This document shows positions 20,945-31,001 of a DNA stretch of 43,685 nucleotides, one piece after another. This DNA comes from a virus. The notes under the pieces are model-generated. The model saw nothing but the letters and a program-made list of their open reading frames with translations, had not been told where the DNA came from and ran no database searches. Position numbers and translations under genes: made by a program. Location: the IMG/VR virus record IMGVR_UViG_3300036398_000576, positions 1 through 43,685 of that record. The stretch is one strand, 5' to 3'. The number at the start of each line of letters is the position of its first letter. Positions within the stretch are counted from its first letter, which is position 1.

Positions 20945-23484
20945 GGGTTTTCCTCTACAATTTTTTCAAGCTCTGGAGCGCGCGCCTCTGTCAATGGCTG
21001 ACCCGGCTCCCACCAGTATGTTGTGCCACGATCCCGGTATGATCTCGCCTGCGCTCGCTGCAAGTACCCCGGGTTAAAGTACTCTTGGAGCTGATTAAAG
21101 ATTAGTCGATCGAGCGCTGCTTTCGTGTACCAGATAGACCCACCGGGCGTGTAGCCCTTTACGGTACGCGCAACTTCCGCGCCAAAATCTGTTTCCTCTC
21201 CGGCAGCAGCTTCTCTCAAGTTTCCGATCGTCAGCTTGTACGCATCTTCTATTGCGCCAATCATTGGGCCGCCGAGCGCGCCAAACAAAGTACGCCCGTA
21301 TCCGTTGACCTCGGCAAATAGAAAGTCTCCGTACAATCCCATGCCGCCACCTTTCAAAGCAGCAGCGGTCAGGTTTTTTTCAAAGTTCTCTGAATCTGGA
21401 TCAAGAGTTGTCGGATCGCGACCAGACACTATATCGTTTACTGCCATCGAAATAGCGCCGAGCACAGTCTGCAATGCAATCAAGGTGGCGATGTACCCAA
21501 CCTTACTGCCAGCATTGTTGTACATCCCAATAGCGCGGCCCCAATGCTTGGAGATAACGGATAGCGGGAATGTCTTGAACTGCAAGAATGAGCGCAGAAT
21601 CTCGCCCGGGATGGTGCCGGGAGTTGTGCCGCCAGTAATCAATACGCGCTCTCGAGCGCTTGGCTCAATCACCGCGATGTCGCGCTCTTCAAGAACAATA
21701 GCTAGCAACTTTGTCGCCGCCTCGTTCTTTAAAGAATCAGGAGCATTCTGAACTGCGTAGATATTCTCCGGCGTCAAGACGGTAGCGCCTTGTCCCCAGT
21801 CATCTACGCCAGCCGCGCGCCACACATCCCAAACTTCCTGCGTGATGCCTTTGCCCTGCAAGATGCGGAAGTCTTCTGGATCAAGGCTGCTTAATGTTTG
21901 GGTGGTTCTAGTCAACGAGCCAATCGTGTCCATCATAGTCACGGCAAACGCGCGACGACGCAGCTCGGTCAAGGCATTCAAGCCAGACAATCGCAGAACC
22001 GTAGACGCCATAATGTTCGGGACTTGCGAGCCAAGCGTGTCCTCGCCAAATCGATTGGCATTGTCGATCATGGCGTTGACGATAAGGCCAGCTCGCATGG
22101 CCCGCTGTTTCTCGGCTTTGTTCAGCGGATTGAACCCGCGAACCTGATTCAAAAACAGTTTGAACATAGGCAAGCGATTAACGCGAGCCGTTAAATACAA
22201 AGTGCCTTCATCTGATATTGATGAAATGACAGCAGAGCCAAGCTTCATCGAAACGAACAGCGACCGAATGGTTGCCATTGCCGCGGCAAACCGACGCCGA
22301 GGAGGCGGCGGATTGTTTCCAGCGACGTAGTTGTAAAGCTGTTCAATAAAGGATGACTGAAGGTTAATCTTATCGCGCAAAAAAACTACGTTCTGCCCAG
22401 CTCTTGCGGCGCTAGTAACAGCCTCGTTGCCATACTTTTCAATTAAGTTGGCAACGGTCAAATCCGCATTGGGGCCAAACTGCTCAATAAGCGCAATGTC
22501 TCGAGACATCCGAGAGATGTGGCCGGTCATAGCCTCAAACACAGACCGACCAGAATAAGTCTGCATTGCAGCAACAGCAGAGTCTGCGTCCTTGAAATGC
22601 AACTGCCGACTCTTATTCCCGCGGTTAGCTTTAATCCCGCTTACGCGAGTTGTGTTCGGCCCAACAGTTTTGTTTGCGCCATCTGTTGCAATAGTGACCC
22701 ATGCCTCGGCAAGAAAGTCACGCATCTCTTGGTCGTTGTATCGAGTGCCATCATCGTGCACATATTTACTGCGATCGACCCAATCCATGAACGCATCGAC
22801 GAATCTGTTTTGCGCATCGTCTCCACGAAGAACAAGATGCGCATCCCATGCCTGCGGCATTGACCAGTTATCGAGCTTTCCGATATCGCCACCGGCAGCG
22901 TTGAATCGTTCGCGCAATGACTCGGCTAGATCCAGCCACTCTTTCGCAGCCTGCACTAACTCCGGCTTGAGGCCAGCGATCTGACCATATGCGGCGCGCA
23001 CAAAGTCAATCTCGGCGCGTCGGTTTGCAAGCAACCCAAAAAGTCGCGGGCTAATCTGCTGCCATGCATTGGCAAGTCTGCCCATTGCAGCGGCCATAAT
23101 GGCCTTGGCATTTACTTCAACAGATGTCGAATTGTTTTTGCCGTCTGACTTTCCAGATACCAATCGCTCGAGAGAATCTAATCCGTCCTTATCAATGCCA
23201 GCCGCGGCCTGATCTTGAACGTATTTCTCAACGCGATCGTTAGCAGCAATCTGCAACTGCAATCGCTGCTTCTTGAGTTGCGCTTCTTCAACAAGTTGTT
23301 GCGCCGCAAGATTAGCGGCCTCGGTCATCCGCTGTGATGTCGAAAGCGTTTGCCAGCGCGCCGGATCTTGGCGCGCAAGAACGACCATTGCGTCACGAAT
23401 GCGCTGCTCAATGTTGCGCGATTCGGCTACCGTAATGGTGCGACCGATCGCAGCTTGGACAGCGTTGATACAGACTTGGCGCAT
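20941..23484 (-). CDS. Internal virion / DNA-ejection protein (T7 gp16 position), 847 aa
   Basis: A large, mainly helical protein beginning MRQVCINAVQAAIGRTITVA. There are several hydrophobic stretches in the second half (GYIATLIALQTVLGAISMAV, then GGGMGLYGDFLFAEV), consistent with a protein that is carried in the head and enters the cell envelope during ejection. Its C-terminal region (GRTLFGALGGPMIGAIEDAY; GGSIWYTKAALDRLIFNQLQ) resembles the shared end of large phage inner-core and polyvalent proteins. It overlaps the tailspike gene by four bases and the 1504-aa gene by one. I see no lytic transglycosylase motif. Confidence 0.75.
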   Translation of the reverse strand: MRQVCINAVQAAIGRTITVAESRNIEQRIRDAMVVLARQDPARWQTLSTSQRMTEAANLAAQQLVEEAQLKKQRLQLQIAANDRVEKYVQDQAAAGIDKDGLDSLERLVSGKSDGKNNSTSVEVNAKAIMAAAMGRLANAWQQISPRLFGLLANRRAEIDFVRAAYGQIAGLKPELVQAAKEWLDLAESLRERFNAAGGDIGKLDNWSMPQAWDAHLVLRGDDAQNRFVDAFMDWVDRSKYVHDDGTRYNDQEMRDFLAEAWVTIATDGANKTVGPNTTRVSGIKANRGNKSRQLHFKDADSAVAAMQTYSGRSVFEAMTGHISRMSRDIALIEQFGPNADLTVANLIEKYGNEAVTSAARAGQNVVFLRDKINLQSSFIEQLYNYVAGNNPPPPRRRFAAAMATIRSLFVSMKLGSAVISSISDEGTLYLTARVNRLPMFKLFLNQVRGFNPLNKAEKQRAMRAGLIVNAMIDNANRFGEDTLGSQVPNIMASTVLRLSGLNALTELRRRAFAVTMMDTIGSLTRTTQTLSSLDPEDFRILQGKGITQEVWDVWRAAGVDDWGQGATVLTPENIYAVQNAPDSLKNEAATKLLAIVLEERDIAVIEPSARERVLITGGTTPGTIPGEILRSFLQFKTFPLSVISKHWGRAIGMYNNAGSKVGYIATLIALQTVLGAISMAVNDIVSGRDPTTLDPDSENFEKNLTAAALKGGGMGLYGDFLFAEVNGYGRTLFGALGGPMIGAIEDAYKLTIGNLREAAAGEETDFGAEVARTVKGYTPGGSIWYTKAALDRLIFNQLQEYFNPGYLQRAQARSYRDRGTTYWWEPGQPLTEARAPELEKIVEENP

Positions 23485-26400
23485 TAGCCATTCCTCAAGA
23501 AACAGGTAACGGCAACAGGGAACGCGGTCGATTCCTCTTCCGCTTTGGCAATGACCGCATCAGCTTGATCCATTGCATCAGCAGCTTTCACGAAGCTGCC
23601 GTCAGCGTCCACGACTTGCAATCCGTGGTAACCATTCTCGGGGCTGGCCGCGTCAATCAGCCTTTGCGCTGCATCGACACCGACAGCGTCACCGGGTTTG
23701 GGCGCTGCTTCCGCGCGACTTGGCTCTCGAAGCTGGCGAGCTGCTGCTTCAATGCCTTGACGTATGGGTCGTCCTTCCCATATTCCGGCTCGAGGCGCTC
23801 CACCTTCTGTCTCAATAGCTCGACTTGCGAGGGCATCGATAGCTCCCTGATATTCGCTGCTAAACCGGACGTCTGTTGCATACCAAAGCTGCTGGGCAAA
23901 GGTTACCCCTTGAACCTCACGCATGACGCGACGCGCAACAGCATCCATTTCAGCTTCGCGTTCGCGAATCCTAGCAGTTAATTCTTCGTCGGTCATCCGC
24001 ATCATGGCGTCGTCGCCATAGCGAACATCGAACTCGGGGATGTACTGGAACCGCACACCAACCGCCGCAGGCATCGCCCCAGCCATCGCCTCTGGCAGCC
24101 GTTTGGCGTCCACAATCACCGTGTAGAACTCAACCCCTTGCGCCTTCAGATCGTCCAGCAGGGGCTGCATATTCTCGATCGCTTTGGCGTCGCGGAAGTA
24201 AATCTCGACGCCGGGGCGGTGCACCAGCGGGTCTGGATCTTCGTCAGTACGCAACACGCGAGACAGGAACATACTGTCCTGTAACGCATTCTGGGCCTCT
24301 CGGAGCAGGCGCAGCATTAGGGGCGATGGGTCATAGCCCTCGCGCACCACGGCCTCTACGTCAAGCGAGCGCTCGATATCGCCGTACCGGCCTTGGGTGG
24401 ACAGCACCTTGCTGCCCAGCACCGTTGCACCGTCGTCGTTTTCGTAGATCGCTGTCTGCACCCGATTTGCCAACGCGGCCTGATCGGCATCGGTCGGGAT
24501 GAAATCCACGCCTTGGGTGCCAACCGCCTGTTGGATAGAGATGCCAGCCTGATACCGCTCGGCAGGGCGCACTAGCGTTTCAAGCTCGGCGATCGCCGCA
24601 GCCTTCTGGTCTGGCGATGACTTGGCCGAATCAGCTACCCGGCGCAGCTCCGTGATGCGGGCCTGCTGGGCGCTGCCCGTTAGGTCAGCCTCAAACTCAA
24701 ACGAACCACCTTCACCGGCTGCGCTCGTCCAGTTGTTGCGCGTCCAGATCTCTTTCTCCAAGAACCAAACGATAGCCTGCAGGTCATCGTCATTGACGGT
24801 CGACAGATTCTTGTCGGTCGCCAGCTCGGCATCGTCTCGGATGTCTTTTGCCGCTTGATTGAATACGTCCTGCCCGAACCCAAATTGCAGCGTCGTCTCG
24901 CCCGTGGCGCGCATCTCACCGGACACGCCACCTTCGGCCATGCTCGGGATGCGCAGCAATCCAGCCAAGCGCTGCAACATACGCGCAGCCCATACGTCGA
25001 TCGTCGCCTTTTCGCGAAAACCAATCAGGTTGCCCGAGAAGTTGAGCGCCTTTGGGGCTGTGCCACCGCGGCCAATGTCAGCGTCAGGGTCTTTAACAAC
25101 GCGCCACAAATCAACCAGAGCGCGCACTACGTTGCGACCGTTGAAGCCGTACTTCTTCCCGGTCTCCTTCAGCGGCATCAAATCATCAGGCAGCTTGCGG
25201 GCTTCCGACACTTCCGACTTAAGGCGCGCGTACTCCGGCATCTCCTTGATCGCTTTCTTCGTTTTACCAGCAGCGAGCTGCTCGTCAAAGAAGGCGCGGA
25301 ACTCGGCTTCCTTTTGCGTGGTGTTATCTACCCACGCCACCCACCTCGGCATCAGCTCGTCAAAGTCGCCACGCATAGCGCGACGCATGGCGTCGATCGC
25401 ATTCGACCAGTTGCCGCGCACAGGCGTGTTCGGAGATGTAGCGCCAAGCAAGTCAGCAAAAAGATCGCCAAGACCGCCAAACTCTTGACGGAGTCGGCTG
25501 CGCATTTCCTTGTACCAGCCAGCCTGCGCAATGATGTTCTTGGCAGCAGCATCGCCAGCCTTCGCTCGAGCAAACACAGCGCGCACTTCATCGCGCATAC
25601 GCGCAGCTAACGACTTTACTCGAGCAGCATATTCCGGCGTTCCTTTCTTCAGAGACTTGCCAGCCTCGTTGGTGTTGAACGCATACGGAATGTTCTTGTA
25701 AAGATACGACAGCTTTGGCGGGCCATCCTCGGCCTCATCCATACGAACGCCAATAAACTCGAGCGGAGCCCACCCATCTCCACGCGGATGCGCGGCTTTG
25801 TGAGAACGAACAACGTCGTTGATTTCTTTCTCTGGGATGCCAGCGTCTTTTGCCGCTTGCTTGACCGCAGCCTTCTCGGCATCAGACAGCGTGACCTTCT
25901 TGGCAATTACGCGCTCACCACGTTCAGCGCCAATGATGTGCGTACCGATGCCGCGGTCTTCATCAAGCTGCGCAAGTTCAATGCCGTCAACAGGGGACAG
26001 CATTTCTCCACGCAGTTTGCCTTCCAGATTAACAATCTGATCCAGCGCACGAATAACAGCCGCATTGCTATCCAAGCCAAACGCCGCCTTGGCCTTTTCC
26101 AAAAACTCTTTTAGAAATTGCTTAACCGATTGCAGCCAGCCATCTCGATTGACTCGCTCATTGATAATGCGAGCGCCATTCACAGCCCACCACTCGGATG
26201 GGCTGGTGTATTGGTACGCAAGCTTTGGTGCGCGGTCTTCTCGAATAGCAGCTTCAACTTCTTTGCGCGCCTTGACGTCGCCGCCAAGCGACTTCAATAC
26301 GTTGTCGATAAACTGCATGGTCTGCGTATCTTTTTCTTTACGCGCCTTGCGGTTCAAAGACTCGATAGCATCCAGCCATTCTGTGCGGATTTTGGTTCGT

Positions 26401-27998
26401 AAGTTCTCCGGCAACATCCGCTCAATGTGGTGCAACACTTCGTGAACCGCAGTCTCGTCATTGGCTCGATTGGTAAAGATCGTGACCAGACGCTCGACCG
26501 GGTTGTACTGACCGCGCGCGCCAGTTTCTGCCACTCGGAAACTCAAGGCCAAATCGTTCGCAATGTTGGGATTTTTATCCAACAAGTATGTAACGAGGTC
26601 ATACGCCTGCTGGCTGATCTCGCCAGTACGGGCAGCGCGGGCAAAGCGCTCACGAACCCACAGATCGCCACGCACTCGAGGGGTGCGCCCCTTCTCGGCA
26701 CGGATAACCGCTCGCTCTTCGAGCGCAGTCTGCAAATTACGCAGACGGAATATCACACCCTCTGGGTCGCCAAACTTTTCGTATGACTGAAGAATCCGGC
26801 GCACTTCGTCGGTAACGCGAATCGGAGACTGCTCAAGAAATCGAACAGCCGTGTCTGGGTCGCGGCCACCAAGGTCTTGGAAAATAGTGCCTTCTTCACC
26901 GGGGCGCACGGTCGGGATGCCGCGGCTTTCAAGTTCAGCTTCTAGAGTCGCAATCTCGTCAACAAGATTTGCCAACCCAGAACTCTTGAACGCATCAACT
27001 ATAACTTGCTCTTGGCCTTCCAACTCTGGGCGCGGAACGGTTTCGCCCTTTGCTTCGACGCCCTCGACATTGACCGGCTGACCAGCGATAAGCTGCTCAA
27101 TAGCCAAGTTGAGTCTCGAGATGTGCGCGCGCAACGCTTCGTCATCTGCCGCAAACTCTGGCGCTGTATCAATTTCAATGTGCTTTGAATCCAACGCTAC
27201 GTTGGCAGCATCACGTTGATCTTGGGATGGCGGCGGGATGCGGCTTTGAGCCTCTGGAGGAATGTTTGAGCTGCGGGCACCGAGATAACCAAACGCGGCA
27301 CCAAGCACAATATCTGCGGCAACTGCAGCAGCCTGCACATCACCGTAGTGATCAGCAAGCTTGTCATAGCCGCGCGCCTCCAAATACGAAGACAGCGTCT
27401 TTTGTGCGACCAAGCTTTGCGCGACGTTTGCAGCAGGGCCGTAGAGCAACGTATTGCGCAGGACGTTTTTGCTGAATGCGGCTGGCAATGCAATACCACC
27501 AGCCTGCAATACGCCATCAATTAAGCCGCCGCCGACCGCGGTCATCGGGTCTACACCTTGCTCGGCAAGATCTGATGCTGTACCAGTAAATACAAAGCTG
27601 CCGCCGGTTGCGGCCATTGCAGCGCCGCCAAGCGGGCCAGCAGCAACAACAGGCAGAATCGAACTAGTGATCCCGTACAGCAATTGCGCGCCGGTTCCAG
27701 TTGTGACCGGATCTGGAGTCATGCTCGCAGTAATTCGACGCGGCTCGTTTAGAGCGACTTCTTCAAGTGACTTTAAAAAGTCCTCATTAACGCGCAACTC
27801 TGGGTCAAGATATTGAAACGAATTAGCGTAAGCGCCAGCAGATGCGATTTGATATGCGGTCGCACCCACTCGAGCGATGCCGGTTCCGACCGCATCAAGC
27901 GCGCCATCGAAAAAGCCGGGCTGCTCTGGCGGCTCTTGCGCCTGCAGCATGAACCGCTCTTCAACTTCTTGCTCTGCTCTGGAAAGGAGGAAGCTCAT
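23484..27998 (-). CDS. Giant internal virion / polyvalent protein with HExxH motif, 1504 aa
   Basis: The largest gene of the window. The N-terminal ~230 residues contain Ala/Gly-rich hydrophobic helices (ILPVVAAGPLGGAAMAATGG). Near residue 515, TAVHEVLHHIERMLPENLR contains H519-E520-x-x-H523, the zinc-metallopeptidase signature. A DWA-rich middle (LRQEFGGLGDLFADLLGATS, then PNTPVRGNWSNAIDAM) and a long C-terminal half with VIVDAKRLPEAMAGAMPAAV look like domains of large polyvalent phage proteins. It is encoded between the gp15- and gp16-like genes, so it is most likely packaged in the head and injected with the DNA. A peptidase role, perhaps on envelope or host proteins, is inferred. Confidence 0.75.
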   Translation of the reverse strand: MSFLLSRAEQEVEERFMLQAQEPPEQPGFFDGALDAVGTGIARVGATAYQIASAGAYANSFQYLDPELRVNEDFLKSLEEVALNEPRRITASMTPDPVTTGTGAQLLYGITSSILPVVAAGPLGGAAMAATGGSFVFTGTASDLAEQGVDPMTAVGGGLIDGVLQAGGIALPAAFSKNVLRNTLLYGPAANVAQSLVAQKTLSSYLEARGYDKLADHYGDVQAAAVAADIVLGAAFGYLGARSSNIPPEAQSRIPPPSQDQRDAANVALDSKHIEIDTAPEFAADDEALRAHISRLNLAIEQLIAGQPVNVEGVEAKGETVPRPELEGQEQVIVDAFKSSGLANLVDEIATLEAELESRGIPTVRPGEEGTIFQDLGGRDPDTAVRFLEQSPIRVTDEVRRILQSYEKFGDPEGVIFRLRNLQTALEERAVIRAEKGRTPRVRGDLWVRERFARAARTGEISQQAYDLVTYLLDKNPNIANDLALSFRVAETGARGQYNPVERLVTIFTNRANDETAVHEVLHHIERMLPENLRTKIRTEWLDAIESLNRKARKEKDTQTMQFIDNVLKSLGGDVKARKEVEAAIREDRAPKLAYQYTSPSEWWAVNGARIINERVNRDGWLQSVKQFLKEFLEKAKAAFGLDSNAAVIRALDQIVNLEGKLRGEMLSPVDGIELAQLDEDRGIGTHIIGAERGERVIAKKVTLSDAEKAAVKQAAKDAGIPEKEINDVVRSHKAAHPRGDGWAPLEFIGVRMDEAEDGPPKLSYLYKNIPYAFNTNEAGKSLKKGTPEYAARVKSLAARMRDEVRAVFARAKAGDAAAKNIIAQAGWYKEMRSRLRQEFGGLGDLFADLLGATSPNTPVRGNWSNAIDAMRRAMRGDFDELMPRWVAWVDNTTQKEAEFRAFFDEQLAAGKTKKAIKEMPEYARLKSEVSEARKLPDDLMPLKETGKKYGFNGRNVVRALVDLWRVVKDPDADIGRGGTAPKALNFSGNLIGFREKATIDVWAARMLQRLAGLLRIPSMAEGGVSGEMRATGETTLQFGFGQDVFNQAAKDIRDDAELATDKNLSTVNDDDLQAIVWFLEKEIWTRNNWTSAAGEGGSFEFEADLTGSAQQARITELRRVADSAKSSPDQKAAAIAELETLVRPAERYQAGISIQQAVGTQGVDFIPTDADQAALANRVQTAIYENDDGATVLGSKVLSTQGRYGDIERSLDVEAVVREGYDPSPLMLRLLREAQNALQDSMFLSRVLRTDEDPDPLVHRPGVEIYFRDAKAIENMQPLLDDLKAQGVEFYTVIVDAKRLPEAMAGAMPAAVGVRFQYIPEFDVRYGDDAMMRMTDEELTARIREREAEMDAVARRVMREVQGVTFAQQLWYATDVRFSSEYQGAIDALASRAIETEGGAPRAGIWEGRPIRQGIEAAARQLREPSRAEAAPKPGDAVGVDAAQRLIDAASPENGYHGLQVVDADGSFVKAADAMDQADAVIAKAEEESTAFPVAVTCFLRNG

Positions 27999-30031
27999 TA
28001 TTTAGCCTGCACCACCACGAATCGACCGTTGTTATCCACAAGCGGAGTCGTGCCTTGCAGCACAGCGTACTTGCCGTCGCCAATGGTCATCAGCTCGTAG
28101 TCATCTAGCTCGGCGTCTTTCGGGATGTTGGCGACTCCGCGGTACTTCCCGAATTGGCTGCGCAATATGGTCAACGTGGTATCTGCTGGCATTCCAAACG
28201 GGAGAATGATCTTGCTGCCATTCCAGTCCGTGACGCCGCCGCTTACAGCGCGCGCAGCTCTTTTTGCGATAGCAGCATCATAGCGACCCGTGTTATCCCC
28301 ACGCTCTGCCATCTCGGCAGCGTAATACGCGCGGAACGCCTCATACGAAACAAGTTCAGATTGCACATCTCCACGATATGCATCGCCAACCACGGCATTC
28401 CATGCTGGACGCAATAAGGTTTCGGTCGGCATTGGATAAGAAGCCTTGCCGATAAGCTTTTTGGTTTCTTCAGAAGGATTCAGCAGTTCTTCGCCTTTTA
28501 AGATTTTGGATGCGACATTAGCAACCAAAACGGTCTCATCTGCAGAGCCAAAGCTGCCTTGTCGCAACAAGATAGAGCCGTCATTAACCATCATGCGACC
28601 AGCCAACGCTGTCACAGGGACGCCCTCTGCAAGCTGTTGCATTACGGCGGTATATGAATCGCGATCAAGCGATCGACTTATTTGCTTCAAGAAATCAGTC
28701 TTTTGCACGGGAGTCATGTTGCCGAGCATATTTGAGAAAGCTTCGGCCTCGCCCTGTTTTAACAAGCGAGTCGGCGCACCATACTCTTTGCGCATTGTTT
28801 TCCCAATCGTTGCGCGATTCTTTAGCTCTGCTGTAAATGCATCCGGGTTGACTGGGTCAAGTTGCCCAACAGGCATCAGCCCTCGAGCTTCTGCAAACTG
28901 GATTGGGTCTTTATTTCTATCCGTAATAATTTGCGCAGCCGACTTTTGCAGCACGTTATAACGAGCAGATCTGTTGGCAAATCCTTCTTGATCTGGTGCA
29001 GGCTTTTCGTTTTGCAAAGCAGAATTAATTTGATCAGGGCTCATTCCTGCAAAACTTGCCGCCATAGCGCCAATGCGGAATGACTCTTGATATTCAGCAT
29101 ATGCCTTGGCATCTAATCCACCAGCGGCAAACTGCGCTCTACTTAACGGGTTCTTGACAGGATACCCGGCCAGTAACAAAGCTTCCTGATCCTTAATTGT
29201 TTGATTTAGTTGCTCGCGAACTTTTGCTTGCTCCGCTTTACGCTGCGCTTCAATTTCTCGAATGCGACGATCAGCCTCATTTTTAAGAGGGCCGATTGAG
29301 TCAGGGTCGAGCGCATCGAGAAAGGCATATCCAGTCTCGCCTTTTTTCTTATCCAACGCCTTGCGCATGGCATACGGATTTTTATCAATTGCAGTTGATG
29401 CAGCATCTTGCGCGAGAAGAGCCTTTTGCTGTCCACGAAATTTTTCGCGGGCATCAGCATCCGAAATGCGATCGGCAATTAAATCAAGGCTGGACGCCAT
29501 CGGCGCATATTGCGACGGATCAGACAGCACAACGCGACGGGCATCATCTGCGCCTTGCGTAGCCACACGCACAGTCTTGGCAACAGAACTGCGCGCCTGA
29601 TACTGCATTGAGCGGTTCTGAACTTCGAGCCCTTGCAAGCCAGATCGCTGCGCAAACCAGTCGCGCGCCTTGTCAGATTTCAGATTAGGCAAGTACTCGC
29701 CAACCAGCGCGTTGTATCTTTCCTGCGCTGTATCTGCATAGGTCTCAAAATCGTCAGCGGCTTCAGCCTCCTGTTGGAGCGCTTGCTCCTCCTGCATCCA
29801 GCGGCTGGTTAGTTCAATAGACTTGGCTGACGCATCAATCGCGGCCTCATCCTCGCGTCGCTTCTCAACTTCAAGATTACGGCGCTCAATCATTTGCCCA
29901 GCAGCCACAGCACCGCGGGCGATCGCTTCACCGGCCTGCCCTAATCCAGACTGAATGCGCCCGAGTCCACCGACGTCGGGAGCAATGACGCGAGGCGTCG
30001 TTTGCTGTCGATAGAATTCGAGCTTTGCCAT
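27998..30031 (-). CDS. Internal virion protein (T7 gp15 position), 677 aa
   Basis: It begins MAKLEFYRQQTTPRVIAPDV followed by GGLGRIQSGLGQAGEAIA, a common opening of podovirus internal core proteins. Most of the length is helical with long charged segments (RRIREIEAQRKAEQAKVREQ). The C-terminal ~90 residues turn beta-like (WNGSKIILPFGMPADTTLTI; KYAVLQGTTPLVDNNGRFVV). It probably forms part of the ejection tube with its neighbours. It abuts the gp14-like gene (two-base gap) and overlaps the 1504-aa gene by one base. Confidence 0.8.
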   Translation of the reverse strand: MAKLEFYRQQTTPRVIAPDVGGLGRIQSGLGQAGEAIARGAVAAGQMIERRNLEVEKRREDEAAIDASAKSIELTSRWMQEEQALQQEAEAADDFETYADTAQERYNALVGEYLPNLKSDKARDWFAQRSGLQGLEVQNRSMQYQARSSVAKTVRVATQGADDARRVVLSDPSQYAPMASSLDLIADRISDADAREKFRGQQKALLAQDAASTAIDKNPYAMRKALDKKKGETGYAFLDALDPDSIGPLKNEADRRIREIEAQRKAEQAKVREQLNQTIKDQEALLLAGYPVKNPLSRAQFAAGGLDAKAYAEYQESFRIGAMAASFAGMSPDQINSALQNEKPAPDQEGFANRSARYNVLQKSAAQIITDRNKDPIQFAEARGLMPVGQLDPVNPDAFTAELKNRATIGKTMRKEYGAPTRLLKQGEAEAFSNMLGNMTPVQKTDFLKQISRSLDRDSYTAVMQQLAEGVPVTALAGRMMVNDGSILLRQGSFGSADETVLVANVASKILKGEELLNPSEETKKLIGKASYPMPTETLLRPAWNAVVGDAYRGDVQSELVSYEAFRAYYAAEMAERGDNTGRYDAAIAKRAARAVSGGVTDWNGSKIILPFGMPADTTLTILRSQFGKYRGVANIPKDAELDDYELMTIGDGKYAVLQGTTPLVDNNGRFVVVQAK

Positions 30032-30033
30032 GA

Positions 30034-30576
30034 TTATCTACCTGTGTTTCGGAGCATACGCGGGCCGGTCACAGAGACGCGCGGCTTGACTTTGCGGCTG
30101 CTGATTTTAACTTCTTGCAGGTCGTCGATTGTCGGCTTTTGCGGCATCTTTCCGCCAGCAGCCGAGAATGCCATCAGCGCATTTGTGCCAGCCGAGAGGA
30201 TTGCTGGCCCCAACAGCGGCTTCGCAGCCCGCGTTATGTCAGCTTCAAACTCAAATCCTCGGCGACGGCCTTCTCCCTCGTATCGGATATTCAGCGCATC
30301 CAGTTCGGCAGCAGTCGCAGCCTGCGAATACACATCACCAAAAGTCACGTTTTCAAGCAAGTTATATTGCGCACCGGCAGCGCGAGTCTCGCCGAACGCA
30401 GCGCGCGTTTGCCGTCGCTGCGCTTCTTCAGCAGCACCAGCCTCAAGAGCAGCAGCGCGCGCTTGCTCTTCAAGCCCTCGAGCTTGAGTCTCGCCAACCT
30501 TGCGCGCTTGTACAGTCTCGGCAATTGTGCCGACTGCGGCGGCGGCAGCAGCGATAAATGGTATGAACTGCGCCAT
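30034..30576 (-). CDS. Internal virion protein (T7 gp14-like), 180 aa
   Basis: It begins with a hydrophobic segment (FIPFIAAAAAAVGTIAETVQ) and continues as an Ala/Glu/Arg-rich helix (ARGLEEQARAAALEAGAAEE), then FEADITRAAKPLLGPAILSA. Size, N-terminal membrane-active segment and position between gp13-like and gp15-like genes fit the small ejection protein that inserts in the outer membrane. It overlaps the previous stop by one base. Confidence 0.78.
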   Translation of the reverse strand: MAQFIPFIAAAAAAVGTIAETVQARKVGETQARGLEEQARAAALEAGAAEEAQRRQTRAAFGETRAAGAQYNLLENVTFGDVYSQAATAAELDALNIRYEGEGRRRGFEFEADITRAAKPLLGPAILSAGTNALMAFSAAGGKMPQKPTIDDLQEVKISSRKVKPRVSVTGPRMLRNTGR

Positions 30577-31001
30577 TACTGAATCCTCGAATACATCGCC
30601 ATGTCTTGGCCCTGCGTCCCGAATGAACGCATCAAACCCTCATATTCAAATCGCAGCATCTTTGCCCATCGGTGACCGGCATCGAACCGCGCATCGACAT
30701 ACGCCTCAATGCGCCGATACGGGCGGGTGTTGAGGTAGTCATCGACGATCCGCGTCAGACCGATCATCTTCGGGCCAGCGTCCTTTGACAGCCACGCCCA
30801 CGCGGCATATCGGTTCGTCCACATCTCTGCGACGCCTGCGCACATAATCGGCTTGCTGCCATCCAAAATCGTGTAGGCAGGGCCAGCGTCGATCAACTGC
30901 TCGCAGTATTCGTCATCGAATGTCAGCGGAGACATGATCTGTTGCGCGTCTTGCAGCACCATCGCTCGCAGATACTTGGCCTTGAACGAGACGACTTCCA
31001 T
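30576..31001 (-). CDS. T7 gp13-like internal virion protein (GNAT-like fold family), 141 aa
   Basis: Start ATG 31001 (MEVVSFKAKYLRAMVLQDAQ) is chosen because GGAGG precedes it and it forms TAATG with the stop of tail tubular protein B. A longer frame to 31073 lies inside that gene. The block AWAWLSKDAGPKMIGLTRIV and YRRIEAYVDARFDAGHRWAK is characteristic of the phage gp13/DUF2833 group, which has a GNAT acetyltransferase-like fold. In T7 gp13 is needed for head morphogenesis. Catalytic function is doubtful. Confidence 0.85.
   Translation of the reverse strand: MEVVSFKAKYLRAMVLQDAQQIMSPLTFDDEYCEQLIDAGPAYTILDGSKPIMCAGVAEMWTNRYAAWAWLSKDAGPKMIGLTRIVDDYLNTRPYRRIEAYVDARFDAGHRWAKMLRFEYEGLMRSFGTQGQDMAMYSRIQ

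Noticed and set aside
24855-25610. 251-aa and 209-aa + strand frames inside the 1504-aa gene
   Set aside because: Both lie entirely opposite one long, well-composed frame and have typical shadow composition.
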